NCBI RefSeq assembly: GCF_003177035.1
Contig: NZ_CP029488.1
Coordinates: forward strand, 3,478,501 to 3,542,500
DNA from: Salinisphaera sp. LB1
GTDB lineage: Bacteria; Pseudomonadota; Gammaproteobacteria; Nevskiales; Salinisphaeraceae
Reading direction: 5' to 3'
Length of the DNA: 64,000 nucleotides
The position numbers and the translations under genes were made by a program. The notes beneath the pieces were generated by a model. That model was not told the DNA's origin, did no database searches, and saw only the letters and a list, made by a program, of their open reading frames with translations. Shown here piece after piece: positions 31,201-38,747 of the stretch; position 1 is the stretch's first letter, and each line of letters begins with the position of its first letter.

Positions 31201-31379
31201 TGATCATCCGCCGCGACGTACTGGCGCAATACCGCGTCGCGGTGCTATCCGCCCGTTTGCTCCGGGTGACCGGCGTGATGCAGCGTGCCGGCGCGGTGCG
31301 ACATTGTCTGGCACACGAAATCGTCGACGACACCGCACGGCTCGGCGCGCTCGACACACGATCACGCGATTTTCATTGA
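28275..31379 (+). CDS. dnaE2: Error-prone DNA polymerase DnaE2 (ImuC)
   Basis: This 1034-residue C-family polymerase begins with a PHP domain (NFSFHRGASHPEEL, ITDECSLAGAVRAL). It has the palm with catalytic Asp residues in PPDIDVDFEHERREEII and LMKIDVLALGML, then SYGFPESHAVSFALLVYVSAYLK, and an OB domain near the end (VTFVTLEDESGYVNVII). The length and absence of the long DnaE tail fit DnaE2, the SOS-induced translesion enzyme. It lies 43 bases after imuB. In some PHP positions His or Asp ligands seem changed, as is common in DnaE2. Confidence 0.93.
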   Translation: MNYAELCCVSNFSFHRGASHPEELFERAAYLGYSALAITDECSLAGAVRALLASERVGLRLILGSRLALAEGPTLVALVRNHRGYTQLCRLITRARRNADKGCYRLTRADLDRLELDACWLLALPDHGRPPGPALHELLAWLSVHYPHTARIALARHRGPHDLLHVERLNRLRLQYGLPIVAVGDVHMHSRSRRALQDVLTALRLGTRVAGAGHALAANGERYLRPRRTLAALYPPDALAETRRIADDCRFDLRTIRYDYPGELVPAAHTSSSFLKVLVEEGAASRWPDGVSDAVKKKIDEELEIIEFMDYPHYFLTVRDIVVEARRRGILCQGRGSAANSVVCFCLGITEVDPTRHELLFERFISRDRNEPPDIDVDFEHERREEIIQYIYGKYGRSRAALAATVIRYRPRSAMRDVARAMGLSADQIDTLAGELSRRADDGTLDEQLAARGVRIDARLLHQILVLVDTLIGFPRHLSQHVGGFVLSQCPLEELVPVENAAMVDRTIIQWDKDDLETVGLMKIDVLALGMLTCIRRCFDLIAGYTGHLGSMSSLPGGDPDTYRMIQRADTIGVFQIESRAQMTMLPRLKPSCFFDLVVEVAIVRPGPIQGGMVHPYLKAREHPGHITYPSEALRGVLERTLGVPIFQEQVMKIAMVAADFSGDEANGLRKSMAAWKREGGLEPWRDRLKSGMRRNGYAEEFADRIFEQIKGFGSYGFPESHAVSFALLVYVSAYLKCHYPAAFAAALLNSQPMGFYAPSQIVRDARRHGVAVRAADIRYSQGHCTLEGAPGEAAGCHDRPALRLGLRMIKGLAPDAADRIVAARTRQAFDNVGDLVTRARLDRRARDALARADALTGLAGHRHRAQWQIAAARVHDDLFAGIDAPEPGIGLSEPSEAADIVADYHSTGLTLRRHPMALLRPGLARTGAITAATFNRLTHQACAHVAGIVTMRQRPGSARGVTFVTLEDESGYVNVIIRRDVLAQYRVAVLSARLLRVTGVMQRAGAVRHCLAHEIVDDTARLGALDTRSRDFH

Positions 31380-31503
31380 TCAGCCACTCGCCGGCACGGA
31401 CGTGCACCTTCAGCCGCCGACGCGACGGCCTGTCGCGTATTCGTACGACGTTCATCGCCACGGTCCATCCGATAGTATCGTGGGCAATAACCACGGTCTT
31501 GAC

Positions 31504-31523
31504 GGGCGGCCGGGATGCCGCCC
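31504..31523 (+). other. Hairpin in the kup leader
   Basis: GGGCGGC, CGGGAT loop, GCCGCCC: a perfect 7-bp stem 24 bases before the kup ATG. No T-run follows. It may mark an mRNA leader structure or a weak end for dnaE2 transcription. Confidence 0.3.
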
Positions 31524-31547
31524 GATTCGCTTCAAGGATGCCGCCGC

Positions 31548-33593
31548 ATGACGAATGATCGATCTGATCCGGACGAAAAAACCGACAACGACGCCGAGCA
31601 TGCGTCCGCGGACGAAAACAACGGCGAAAACGCATCCGGGAAAAGTGAACAGGAGCAGATCGCTCAGGCGCATTCGCCCGAGGAACAGGCCGACAGCGGC
31701 GAGAAGAAAGAGACCCCGATCGGCCCGGGACGTCTGCTGACGCTGTCGCTCGGCGCGCTCGGCGTATCCTATGGCGATATCGGTACCAGCCCGCTGTACG
31801 CGCTGCGGGAATGCTTCAAGGGTTCGAGCCACCTGGCGCCGACCAACGCCAACGTCATCGGCATTCTGTCGCTGATCTTCTGGGCGCTCATTCTGGTGGT
31901 GTCGACCAAGTACATGATGTTCGTCACCCGGGCAAACAATAACGGCGAAGGCGGCATGCTCGCCCTGGTTGCCCTGCTCAACCCCTGGCGTCGCAACGCC
32001 GGACGGCACTCGGCTGTTCTGCTCAAGCTCGGCGTGTTCGGCAGCGCCCTGCTCTATGGCAGTTTCATGCTCACGCCGGCCATCTCGGTATCGAGCGCCG
32101 TCGAGGGCCTGAACGTCGCCACCTCGATCTTCAAGCCGTACGTGATTCCGATCACGATCGTGATCCTGATCGCGCTGTTTTCGATCCAGAGCCGCGGCAC
32201 GGAAACCGTCGGCCGGTTCTTCGGTCCGGTGATGATCCTCTGGTTCCTCACCCTGGGCACGCTGGGCGTGTACGGCATCGTGCACGAACCGAGCGTGCTG
32301 GCGGCGATCGATCCGCTGCATGCGCTGGCCTTCTTCGTTCGCAATCACGGCACCGGTTTCGTGGTACTCGGCGCGGTATTCCTGGTGGTGACCGGCGGTG
32401 AAGCCATGTATGCCGACATGGGCCATTTCGGGCGCCGCCCGATCCAGATCGCCTGGTTCGGCCTGGTCCTGCCGGCGCTGCTGCTGAACTACTACGGCCA
32501 GGGCGCGATGCTGATCCACGCGCACGGCGCCTCGGCGAACCAACCCTTCTACGAACTGGCACCGGACTGGGCGCTGTATCCGCTGGTGGTGCTCGCCACA
32601 GCCGCGACGGTGATCGCCTCGCAGGCCGTGATCTCGGGCGCTTTCTCGCTCACACGTCAAGCGGTGCAGCTCGGTCAGCTGCCGCCGATGCGGCTGTTCC
32701 AGACCTCATCCGAGGAATACGGCCAGATCTACGTGCCGACGCTGAACTGGCTGCTCATGCTCGCGACCATCGGGCTCGTGCTCGGCTTCCGCACCTCGAC
32801 CAATCTGGCCTGGGCCTACGGCGTGGGCATCTCGTTCGCGATGACCATCACCACCGGTCTGGCATTCTTCATCATGCGCGAGCGCTGGAAATGGCCGCTG
32901 TGGATCGCCCTGCCGCTCACCCTGGGCTTCCTCGCCGTCGATCTGCCGTTCTTCGGTGCGAATATCCTCAAGATCCCGCATGGCGGCTGGTTCCCGGTGG
33001 CCACTGCGGTGCTGGTCTATACCCTGATGTCGACCTGGCGCCGCGGGCGCGAACTGCTGCGCGAACGCCTGGTAGAGGACGAACCGGTCCCGCTCGACGA
33101 ATTCATCCGGGATCTCGCGACCGACGACACTGTGCGAGTCAAGGGCACGGCGATATTTCTGACCGGCAGCGATGCCGGCACGCCGCCGATGCTGCTGCAT
33201 CACCTGGAGCATAACCAGGTATTGCACGAGCATGTGCTGCTGCTCACCGTGCGAACCGAGGACGTGCCGCGCATCCCCGCGGCCGACCGGCTCGAGATCG
33301 ACGATCTCGGCGAAGGTGTCTACCGCGTGTTCGCGCGCTACGGTTTCATGCAGAATCCAAACGTGCCGGTCGCCGTCCGGCTATGCGAACGCTTCGGCCT
33401 GGATTTCGATACCGACAAGGCGACCTACTACATCGGGCGCGCGACCATCATTCCCAGCGACGAAGTGCCCGGCATGATGCTCTGGCGCGAAAAACTGTTC
33501 GCTTTCATGTCGCGCAACGCCATTCAGCCGACCTCCTACTACCGTGTGCCTCCCGATCGCGTGATCGAATTCGGGCTACGCGTGGAAATCTAG
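31548..33593 (+). CDS. kup: Potassium uptake protein Kup
   Basis: This 681-residue protein has a polar N-terminal tail of about 60 residues rich in Glu and Lys, then about 12 membrane helices starting with the signature LGALGVSYGDIGTSPLYAL, and a C-terminal soluble domain of about 150 residues. Kup is a proton-coupled potassium carrier of the inner membrane, important at low pH or high osmolarity. The start ATG 31548 has AAGGA upstream; an earlier ATG at 31515 lies in the leader. The tail is longer than in Escherichia coli Kup. Confidence 0.93.
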   Translation: MTNDRSDPDEKTDNDAEHASADENNGENASGKSEQEQIAQAHSPEEQADSGEKKETPIGPGRLLTLSLGALGVSYGDIGTSPLYALRECFKGSSHLAPTNANVIGILSLIFWALILVVSTKYMMFVTRANNNGEGGMLALVALLNPWRRNAGRHSAVLLKLGVFGSALLYGSFMLTPAISVSSAVEGLNVATSIFKPYVIPITIVILIALFSIQSRGTETVGRFFGPVMILWFLTLGTLGVYGIVHEPSVLAAIDPLHALAFFVRNHGTGFVVLGAVFLVVTGGEAMYADMGHFGRRPIQIAWFGLVLPALLLNYYGQGAMLIHAHGASANQPFYELAPDWALYPLVVLATAATVIASQAVISGAFSLTRQAVQLGQLPPMRLFQTSSEEYGQIYVPTLNWLLMLATIGLVLGFRTSTNLAWAYGVGISFAMTITTGLAFFIMRERWKWPLWIALPLTLGFLAVDLPFFGANILKIPHGGWFPVATAVLVYTLMSTWRRGRELLRERLVEDEPVPLDEFIRDLATDDTVRVKGTAIFLTGSDAGTPPMLLHHLEHNQVLHEHVLLLTVRTEDVPRIPAADRLEIDDLGEGVYRVFARYGFMQNPNVPVAVRLCERFGLDFDTDKATYYIGRATIIPSDEVPGMMLWREKLFAFMSRNAIQPTSYYRVPPDRVIEFGLRVEI

Positions 33594-33622
33594 GGCCTGT
33601 AACGCGCCTTCACGGCCACATG

Positions 33623-33670
33623 AGCGCGCCAGGGCGCGACCGCAGAATGACTGCGACCGCCCTGCGCGCT
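33623..33670. repeat. Long two-part hairpin between kup and the aldo/keto reductase
   Basis: AGCGCGCCAGGGCG (33623-33636) pairs, with one bulge, with CGCCCTGCGCGCT (33658-33670), and inside lies a perfect CGCAG-AATGA-CTGCG stem (33641-33655). It stands between two convergent genes, so a bidirectional transcript end is plausible although no T-run is present. Confidence 0.5.
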
Positions 33671-33681
33671 GGCATTGGCAT

Positions 33682-34512
33682 TCAATAAATCTGCAGCGGC
33701 GACGGTCCGGCCGGCGGCGGAAACAGACCATCCAGCTCAGCGAGATCGTCCGCGCTCAGGGCGATATCGACAGCCGCCGCATTCTCCGCGACGCGCGCGG
33801 CATGCGCCGACTTCGGAATCGGCATGACCTCGCTCTGATGCAGCAGCCACGCGAGCGCGACCTGGCCCACGGTCATTTCCCGCGACCGGGCAAAATGTTG
33901 CAGCGCCGGGTGGTCCATCAGGGCACCGCCATCGAACGGGGAATACGCCATGGTCACGATTCCGGCTTTTTGCAACCAGGGCAACAGCGCCCACTCGATG
34001 CCGCGTCGATTGAGATTGAACAGCAGCTGGTTGACCTGCATTTCGTGACCGCCGGCATGACTAAAGGCCTGGGTGGCGTCGAGATCGAGGTTGCTGACAC
34101 CGTAATGGCGAATCTTGCCGTCGGCCTGCAACCGCTCGAAGGCGCGAACCGTCTCGGCGTACGGGGTTGCGCCCGGCCAGTGCAGCAGGTACAGGTCGAG
34201 ACGGTCGGTACCCAGGCGTTTCAGACTGGCTTCACAGGCCGCGATGGCGGCATCGAAACCCGCGTTCGACGGCAGTACCTTGCTCACCAGGAACACTTCG
34301 TCGCGCCGGCCGACCAGCGCCTCGCCCACCAGCCGCTCGGCACGTCCGTCGCCGTACATTTCCGCGGTGTCGATCAGCGACAGACCGCGGTCGAGACCGG
34401 TGTGCAGCGCTTCGATTTCAGACCGGCGCGTGTTCGGATCATCTCCGAGATACCAGGTGCCCTGGCCCAGGGCCGGCACCGTCTCGCCACAGGGCAAGGT
34501 GAGATACTTCAT
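33682..34512 (-). CDS. Aldo/keto reductase
   Basis: This 276-residue NADPH-dependent TIM-barrel oxidoreductase starts at ATG 34512 (MKYLTLPCGETVPALGQGTW). It has the Asp-Tyr pair in LIDTAEMYGDG, the Lys in FLVSKVLPSN and the His in LYLLHWPG, which form the catalytic tetrad, and the cofactor segment MPIPKSAHAARV. The closest feel is the YeaE/methylglyoxal-reductase branch, though substrates in this family overlap widely. An in-frame upstream ATG at 34731 would add 73 residues across the neighbouring gene and is rejected. Confidence 0.88.
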   Translation of the reverse strand: MKYLTLPCGETVPALGQGTWYLGDDPNTRRSEIEALHTGLDRGLSLIDTAEMYGDGRAERLVGEALVGRRDEVFLVSKVLPSNAGFDAAIAACEASLKRLGTDRLDLYLLHWPGATPYAETVRAFERLQADGKIRHYGVSNLDLDATQAFSHAGGHEMQVNQLLFNLNRRGIEWALLPWLQKAGIVTMAYSPFDGGALMDHPALQHFARSREMTVGQVALAWLLHQSEVMPIPKSAHAARVAENAAAVDIALSADDLAELDGLFPPPAGPSPLQIY

Positions 34513-34566
34513 AACGCAAAAGGGCCCCTTCAGCCCACGGATGTCGTCTTCTGGCATCATCCTGCC

Positions 34567-34884
34567 ATGCCTTCGCCCTTGTCTCATGGACGCATCTTCG
34601 CGGTCGTACGCCGGATTCCGCCCGGCCGCGTCGCCACTTATGGCCAGATCGCGCGCCGGGTCGGCCGTCCGCGCGCGGCGCGCCAGATCGGCTATGCCCT
34701 GCACCGTTGTCCGCCGGGTTTGCCCTGGCATCGGGTCATCAACGCCCAGGGCCGCATTTCCCTGCCCGCGGACAGCACCGCGGCCTTGACCCAGCGCCGA
34801 CGACTGATCGAGGAAGGCGTAATCTTCGTCGACGGGCGCATTGATCTGGCCCGTTACGGATGGGACGACAGCCGCGCCGATTGA
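34567..34884 (+). CDS. Alkyltransferase-like protein (ATL), Trp in place of the reactive Cys
   Basis: This 105-residue protein has the fold of the C-terminal domain of O6-alkylguanine-DNA alkyltransferase: VRRIPPGRVATYGQIARRVG, RAARQIGYAL with the Arg finger (Arg39), and then LPWHRVINAQG, where Trp54 replaces the methyl-accepting Cys of PCHRV. Such ATLs bind O6-alkylguanine without repair and flag it to nucleotide excision repair, as known for Escherichia coli Atl/YbaZ and yeast Atl1. It is a short, complete gene, divergent from the aldo/keto reductase, whose ATG is 55 bases away. Confidence 0.9.
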   Translation: MPSPLSHGRIFAVVRRIPPGRVATYGQIARRVGRPRAARQIGYALHRCPPGLPWHRVINAQGRISLPADSTAALTQRRRLIEEGVIFVDGRIDLARYGWDDSRAD

Positions 34885-34951
34885 CCCGGCTCCATGGCAG
34901 CGACGCCCGGCCGGTTATACAGTGGATATTCGATCACCCACGGGGCCTATC

Positions 34952-35317
34952 ATGGCTGCACTGCGCGATACCGGCGTCTCCTTCTCACCTTATTTCGAAA
35001 TCCCGCCCGAACGGATGGATGAATTTCGCGCCCTGGTGGACGAATTCGTCGCCGCCACCGGCAATGAGCCTGGTTGTCTCTACTACGGGTTCTGCTACCA
35101 CAACCACCAGGCACTATGCCGTGAAGGCTATGCCGACGGTGATGCCTTTCTTGCCCATCTGGACAACGTCGGCGAACTGTTCGCCCGCGCCCAGCAGATC
35201 GCGACCGTCACCCGAATGGAAATGCACGGGCCGGCGGCCGAACTCGACAAACTGCGCAAGCCGCTGGCCGATCTGGATATCGTCTGGTTCACCCAGGACT
35301 GCGGCTTCCGGCGCTGA
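34952..35317 (+). CDS. ABM-domain (antibiotic biosynthesis monooxygenase-like) protein
   Basis: This 121-residue protein looks like a dimeric alpha-beta barrel: FSPYFEIPPERMDEFRALVD, then GCLYYGFCYHNHQALCREGYADGDAFLAHL and ARAQQIATVTRMEMHGP. Proteins of this kind include heme or quinol monooxygenases and many of unknown function. No cofactor ligand can be named. The start ATG 34952 follows the family N-terminus; a longer reading from 34841 overlaps the preceding gene. It may be co-transcribed with the ATL gene 67 bases upstream. Confidence 0.75.
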   Translation: MAALRDTGVSFSPYFEIPPERMDEFRALVDEFVAATGNEPGCLYYGFCYHNHQALCREGYADGDAFLAHLDNVGELFARAQQIATVTRMEMHGPAAELDKLRKPLADLDIVWFTQDCGFRR

Positions 35318-35449
35318 CGGGCCCACAACGGCTGGAGTCGCCCCACAAGATTGCGGCCCGGTCGCCCGCCCCCGAAGGCCGGGCATCGCCTCAAATGGCC
35401 GCAGGCCGTAGAGTGGCGCTCTGGTTTGAGTGACGAACAGGAGTCCCGC

Positions 35450-36487
35450 ATGGCCCCCCTGAGCAAGTCCTTCGAAGCCGGTGCGGCGCGCGGTATGCTC
35501 GGCCTACCGGCCGCCCTGCTCCGGCTCATGGCCGGCAAACCGATCGTGCGCGACGGCCATACGCTTGATGTGCAGTGTCAGTTGTTGTTGAAGGTCATGC
35601 GCCTGCGCGGCGCCAAACTCGGCGGCGCGGACGTGGCAACCGAGCGGCGCCGGATGCGGGCGCAATCGAGCATCTTGGCGCCGCGGGCGCACAACCCGCT
35701 CGGGGTACATGAATGGGTCGTCGCCGGTGACAATGGCCCGCTCGCGGCGCGTTGTTATCGCCCCGAAAGCGCCGATCGAGCTGCCATCGTGTTCTACCAC
35801 GGCGGTGGCTTCGTGCTGGGCGACCTCGACTCGCACGACGGCCTCTGCCGCGCCCTGGCCGACCGGGCCCGGGCGACACTGATCGCGATCGACTATCGGC
35901 GCGCGCCCGAACATGCGGCGCCGGCCGCCGCGCGCGATGCCATTGCGGCCTTCCGCGATATTGCGGCGCGCGCCGACGATCTGGGCATTGATGCGCACCG
36001 GATCGCGGTGGCGGGTGATAGCGCCGGCGGCAACCTGGCGGCCGTGGTGGCACAGCAAACCCGACATGACACCGCCGCCCCGGCCGCTCAGCTGCTGCTC
36101 TACCCGGCGGTCGACTTCGCCGAGGACAAACCCTCCAAGACCCGGCTGGGCAGCGGGTTCCTGCTGGAAAAATCCTCGATGGATTGGTTCGAGGGGCATT
36201 ACCTACCCGCCGATAGTGACAAGCGCGACCCGCTGGTCTCGCCATTGCACGGCGAGCTGGGCGGCGTCGCGCCGGCCATCGTGATTACGGCGGGCTTCGA
36301 TCCGCTGCGCGACGAGGGCGAAGCCTACGGCGCCGCGCTGCAAACCGCCGGCGTGAACACGATCCGCCGCTGCGAAACCGGGCTGATCCACGGCTTTGCC
36401 AACTTTGCCGGCGGCGTCGAACGCGCCCAACAGGCACTCGACCACGCGGCCGACGCACTGCGCGCCCGGTTCGACGCCATCAACTGA
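35450..36487 (+). CDS. Alpha/beta hydrolase, hormone-sensitive lipase family
   Basis: This 345-residue esterase has the oxyanion motif YHGGGFVLGDLDSHD (HGGG at about 117-120), nucleophile Ser191 in VAGDSAGGNLAAV, an acid in ITAGFDPLRDEG, and the catalytic His in LIHGFANF. HSL-family enzymes act on short acyl esters. It starts at ATG 35450 with AGGAG 5 bases upstream. There is no signal peptide, so it is probably cytoplasmic. It is convergent with the EF-hand gene, with a shared hairpin at their ends. Confidence 0.9.
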   Translation: MAPLSKSFEAGAARGMLGLPAALLRLMAGKPIVRDGHTLDVQCQLLLKVMRLRGAKLGGADVATERRRMRAQSSILAPRAHNPLGVHEWVVAGDNGPLAARCYRPESADRAAIVFYHGGGFVLGDLDSHDGLCRALADRARATLIAIDYRRAPEHAAPAAARDAIAAFRDIAARADDLGIDAHRIAVAGDSAGGNLAAVVAQQTRHDTAAPAAQLLLYPAVDFAEDKPSKTRLGSGFLLEKSSMDWFEGHYLPADSDKRDPLVSPLHGELGGVAPAIVITAGFDPLRDEGEAYGAALQTAGVNTIRRCETGLIHGFANFAGGVERAQQALDHAADALRARFDAIN

Positions 36488-36499
36488 ATCCGGCAGCCG

Positions 36500-36528
36500 G
36501 GGCGGCGGATCAGTTCGAGTCGCCGCCC
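36500..36528. terminator. Hairpin at the convergent ends of the esterase and EF-hand genes
   Basis: GGGCGGCG (36500-36507) pairs with CGCCGCCC (36521-36528) across a 13-base loop and overlaps the end of the EF-hand gene. There is no T-run, so terminator function is only likely by position. Confidence 0.35.
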
Positions 36529-36968
36529 TGCTTCCGGTTGCCGAAGGCTTGCTGGAGTTCCTCTTTCGAGATGTAGCCGTCGCCGTTGGTATCCAGTTTG
36601 TCGAAATAAGGCGTCAACGCCTTGCGATACTCGCTGCGCGAGATCTTGCCGTTGCCGTCAGCATCCATGTGCTTGAACCAGCTGCTGATGATCTGGTGGC
36701 GGCGTTTCTTGTCCTGGGCGGTGGCATCAGCCGGCAGGCCCGGCTGGCCGGCGTCGAACTCTTTCTCGTCAAGCTGGCCGTCGCCGTTGGTGTCCAGCTT
36801 GTTGAAGGCCCGGTCCTGAGCGGCGTTGGCCTCGGCCCGACTGATCTTGCCGTCGTGATTGGTATCGGCGCTGGTCAGCCCGGCCGCCTGGGCGGCCGTG
36901 GCAAGCACCAGACTGGCGCCGCAAATGATGGCGACACGGCGGCCGGTCGCGATGGTTCGTGCAAACAT
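36510..36968 (-). CDS. Secreted EF-hand calcium-binding protein
   Basis: This 152-residue protein has a signal peptide (MFARTIATGRRVAIICGASL, cleavage near AQA-AG, about residue 28) and four EF-hand loops: DTNHDGKISRAE, DTNGDGQLDEKE, DADGNGKISRSE and DTNGDGYISKEE. All have Asp at 1, Asp/Asn at 3 and 5, and Glu at 12, so calcium binding is well supported. It is expected in the periplasm or outside. The partner and role are unknown; small EF-hand proteins like this are common in proteobacteria. Confidence 0.9.
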   Translation of the reverse strand: MFARTIATGRRVAIICGASLVLATAAQAAGLTSADTNHDGKISRAEANAAQDRAFNKLDTNGDGQLDEKEFDAGQPGLPADATAQDKKRRHQIISSWFKHMDADGNGKISRSEYRKALTPYFDKLDTNGDGYISKEELQQAFGNRKQGGDSN

Positions 36969-37313
36969 AACGTTCTCTCGTGGTCGGTGGGATGGTTCGC
37001 AAATGCGATCACATGTTGCGGGCCGCGACTGAATATTCAGTCTCGTCGATGCGCGTTTCCAGGTTGTTCGCGCGGCGCCGACATGCCGGGCGCGGGTCGA
37101 CCCGGCGCATGCGCGCCGCGCGTTGCCGATCCGTTTGACAGTGCCGGGCGCCGCGTCCGCTTGCTTTGCGGCTCGGCCGACGCTGGCCGTCGATCAGAAC
37201 CCGAACTCGAATGCGGCGGGTCGCACAGGCGATCCCTGGGCGACGGCCGCTCCAGTATACCCGCTGGCTCGCCGCCTGCGACGCGGCCTCGCGCCCGCGC
37301 GATGTCGCGGGAC
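36969..37313. other. Gap upstream of the EF-hand gene and mntH
   Basis: No credible gene. The main feature is the perfect 14-base palindrome ACTGAATATTCAGT (37028-37041), 60 bases before the EF-hand ATG, in otherwise GC-rich sequence. A TTGACA at 37135-37140 has no good -10 partner. Confidence 0.4.
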
Positions 37314-37360
37314 TTGCACCGCGTAGCCCATGGCCGTAAAGTTTAGCCTATGCTGATTTT
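37314..37360 (+). promoter_or_regulatory. Candidate mntH promoter and metal-regulator site
   Basis: TTGCAC (37314-37319), 17 bases, TAAAGT (37337-37342), followed at once by the AT-rich imperfect dyad TTTAGCCTATGCTGA, which has the AGC...GCT core of manganese-regulator (MntR/DtxR-like) boxes. The promoter match is fair; the operator is a guess from the neighbouring mntH. Confidence 0.35.
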
Positions 37361-37444
37361 ATAAGTTACGGGCCACGATTGAACCCTGGTCTGTTTCCTC
37401 GCGACGAGTGCCGCGGCGATATGCCGGCGCTTCGGAATTCTCGA

Positions 37445-38743
37445 ATGAGCTCGACCGACATCAACCATGATTTCCTGCCGGGCGAAGGTGCCACGGCGCG
37501 GGCGGCCCAGGCCGCCCTCGACGGTCACCGGCGCGGGCTCAGGCGCTTGCTTCCATTCCTCGGCCCCGCCTTCATCGCGGCCGTGGCCTATATCGATCCT
37601 GGCAACTTCGCCACCAACATTCAGGCGGGATCGAGCTACGGCTACATGCTGCTGTGGGTGGTACTGGTCTCCAATGTCATGGCTGTTCTCATTCAGTCGA
37701 TGTCGGCCAAGCTGGGCATCGCGACCGGCAAGAATCTGCCCGAAGTCTCGCGTGAGCGGTTTCCGCCGCTGGTCACCCTGGGGCTCTGGATCCAGGCCGA
37801 GTTCATTGCCATCGCGACCGATCTGGCGGAGTTCATCGGCGGCGCGCTCGGCCTGAATCTGTTGTTCGGCATTGCGATGTTCCCGGCCGCCTTGATCACC
37901 GGCGTTTGCTCGTTCGGGCTGCTGGAACTGCAGCGGCGCGGCTTTCGCCCGCTCGAGGCCGGCATCACCGCGCTGATCGCCGTGGTGGTCATCTCCTTCG
38001 CCTACGAGGTCTGGATCGCGCATCCGGACAGTTCCGCGCTGCTCGCCGGCCTGTTCGTGCCCACACTGGCCGGAAGCAACAGCCTGATGCTGGCCGCCGG
38101 CATTCTCGGCGCCACGGTCATGCCGCACGTGATCTATCTGCATTCGGCCCTGATGCAACGGCGCGTGATCGGCCGCAACGACGAAGAGCGTCGGCGCCTG
38201 TTCCGCTTCGAATTCATCGACATCCTGATCGCGATGGGCGTGGCCGGGCTGATCAACGGCGCCATGCTGGTCATGGCGGCCGGGCTGTTTCACGGCAGTG
38301 GCGATACCGTATCGACGCTGGAGACGGCCTATAGCCGCCTGCACGACCATGCGGGCACCCTGGCTGCCATCATGTTCGGCGTCGGCCTGCTCGCCAGCGG
38401 CTTTTCCAGTTCGTCGGTGGGCACGATGAGCGGCCAGATCGTCATGCAAGGCTACCTGAATCGCCAGATCCCGCTGTACCTGCGCCGGCTGATCACCATG
38501 GCGCCGGCACTGGTCATTCTCGCCATCGGCCTCGACCCCACGACCGCGCTGGTCATGAGCCAGGTAGTGCTGTCGTTCGGCATTCCGTTCGCCCTGATCC
38601 CACTGCTGATGTTCTGTTCGAATCGAACGCTGATGGGGGGCCTGGTCAATCGACGGGCAACGACGATCGCCGCCTGGGGCGTGGCGGGCGCCATCATCGG
38701 GCTGAACATCTTTCTGCTGTATCAGACGATATTCGGCGTCTGA
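37445..38743 (+). CDS. mntH: Nramp-type manganese/divalent metal transporter MntH
   Basis: This 432-residue protein has about 11 membrane helices. It carries the metal-site DPGNFATNIQAGSSYGY of helix 1 and ATVMPHVIYLHSAL of helix 6, plus the transporter loop LLASGFSSSSVGTMSGQIVM. Such proteins bring in Mn(II), and also Fe(II), with protons. In helix 6 the usual MPHNLYLHS reads MPHVIYLHS, so the Asn is Val. I choose ATG 37445 (MSSTDINHDF); a TTG at 37379 could add 22 residues. It is convergent with the MFS gene. Confidence 0.9.
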   Translation: MSSTDINHDFLPGEGATARAAQAALDGHRRGLRRLLPFLGPAFIAAVAYIDPGNFATNIQAGSSYGYMLLWVVLVSNVMAVLIQSMSAKLGIATGKNLPEVSRERFPPLVTLGLWIQAEFIAIATDLAEFIGGALGLNLLFGIAMFPAALITGVCSFGLLELQRRGFRPLEAGITALIAVVVISFAYEVWIAHPDSSALLAGLFVPTLAGSNSLMLAAGILGATVMPHVIYLHSALMQRRVIGRNDEERRRLFRFEFIDILIAMGVAGLINGAMLVMAAGLFHGSGDTVSTLETAYSRLHDHAGTLAAIMFGVGLLASGFSSSSVGTMSGQIVMQGYLNRQIPLYLRRLITMAPALVILAIGLDPTTALVMSQVVLSFGIPFALIPLLMFCSNRTLMGGLVNRRATTIAAWGVAGAIIGLNIFLLYQTIFGV

Positions 38744-38747
38744 GCCC

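Noticed and set aside
37380-37444. A TTG start for mntH at 37379
   Set aside because: It would add 22 residues not typical of the family; ATG 37445 is preferred, though neither has a good ribosome site.
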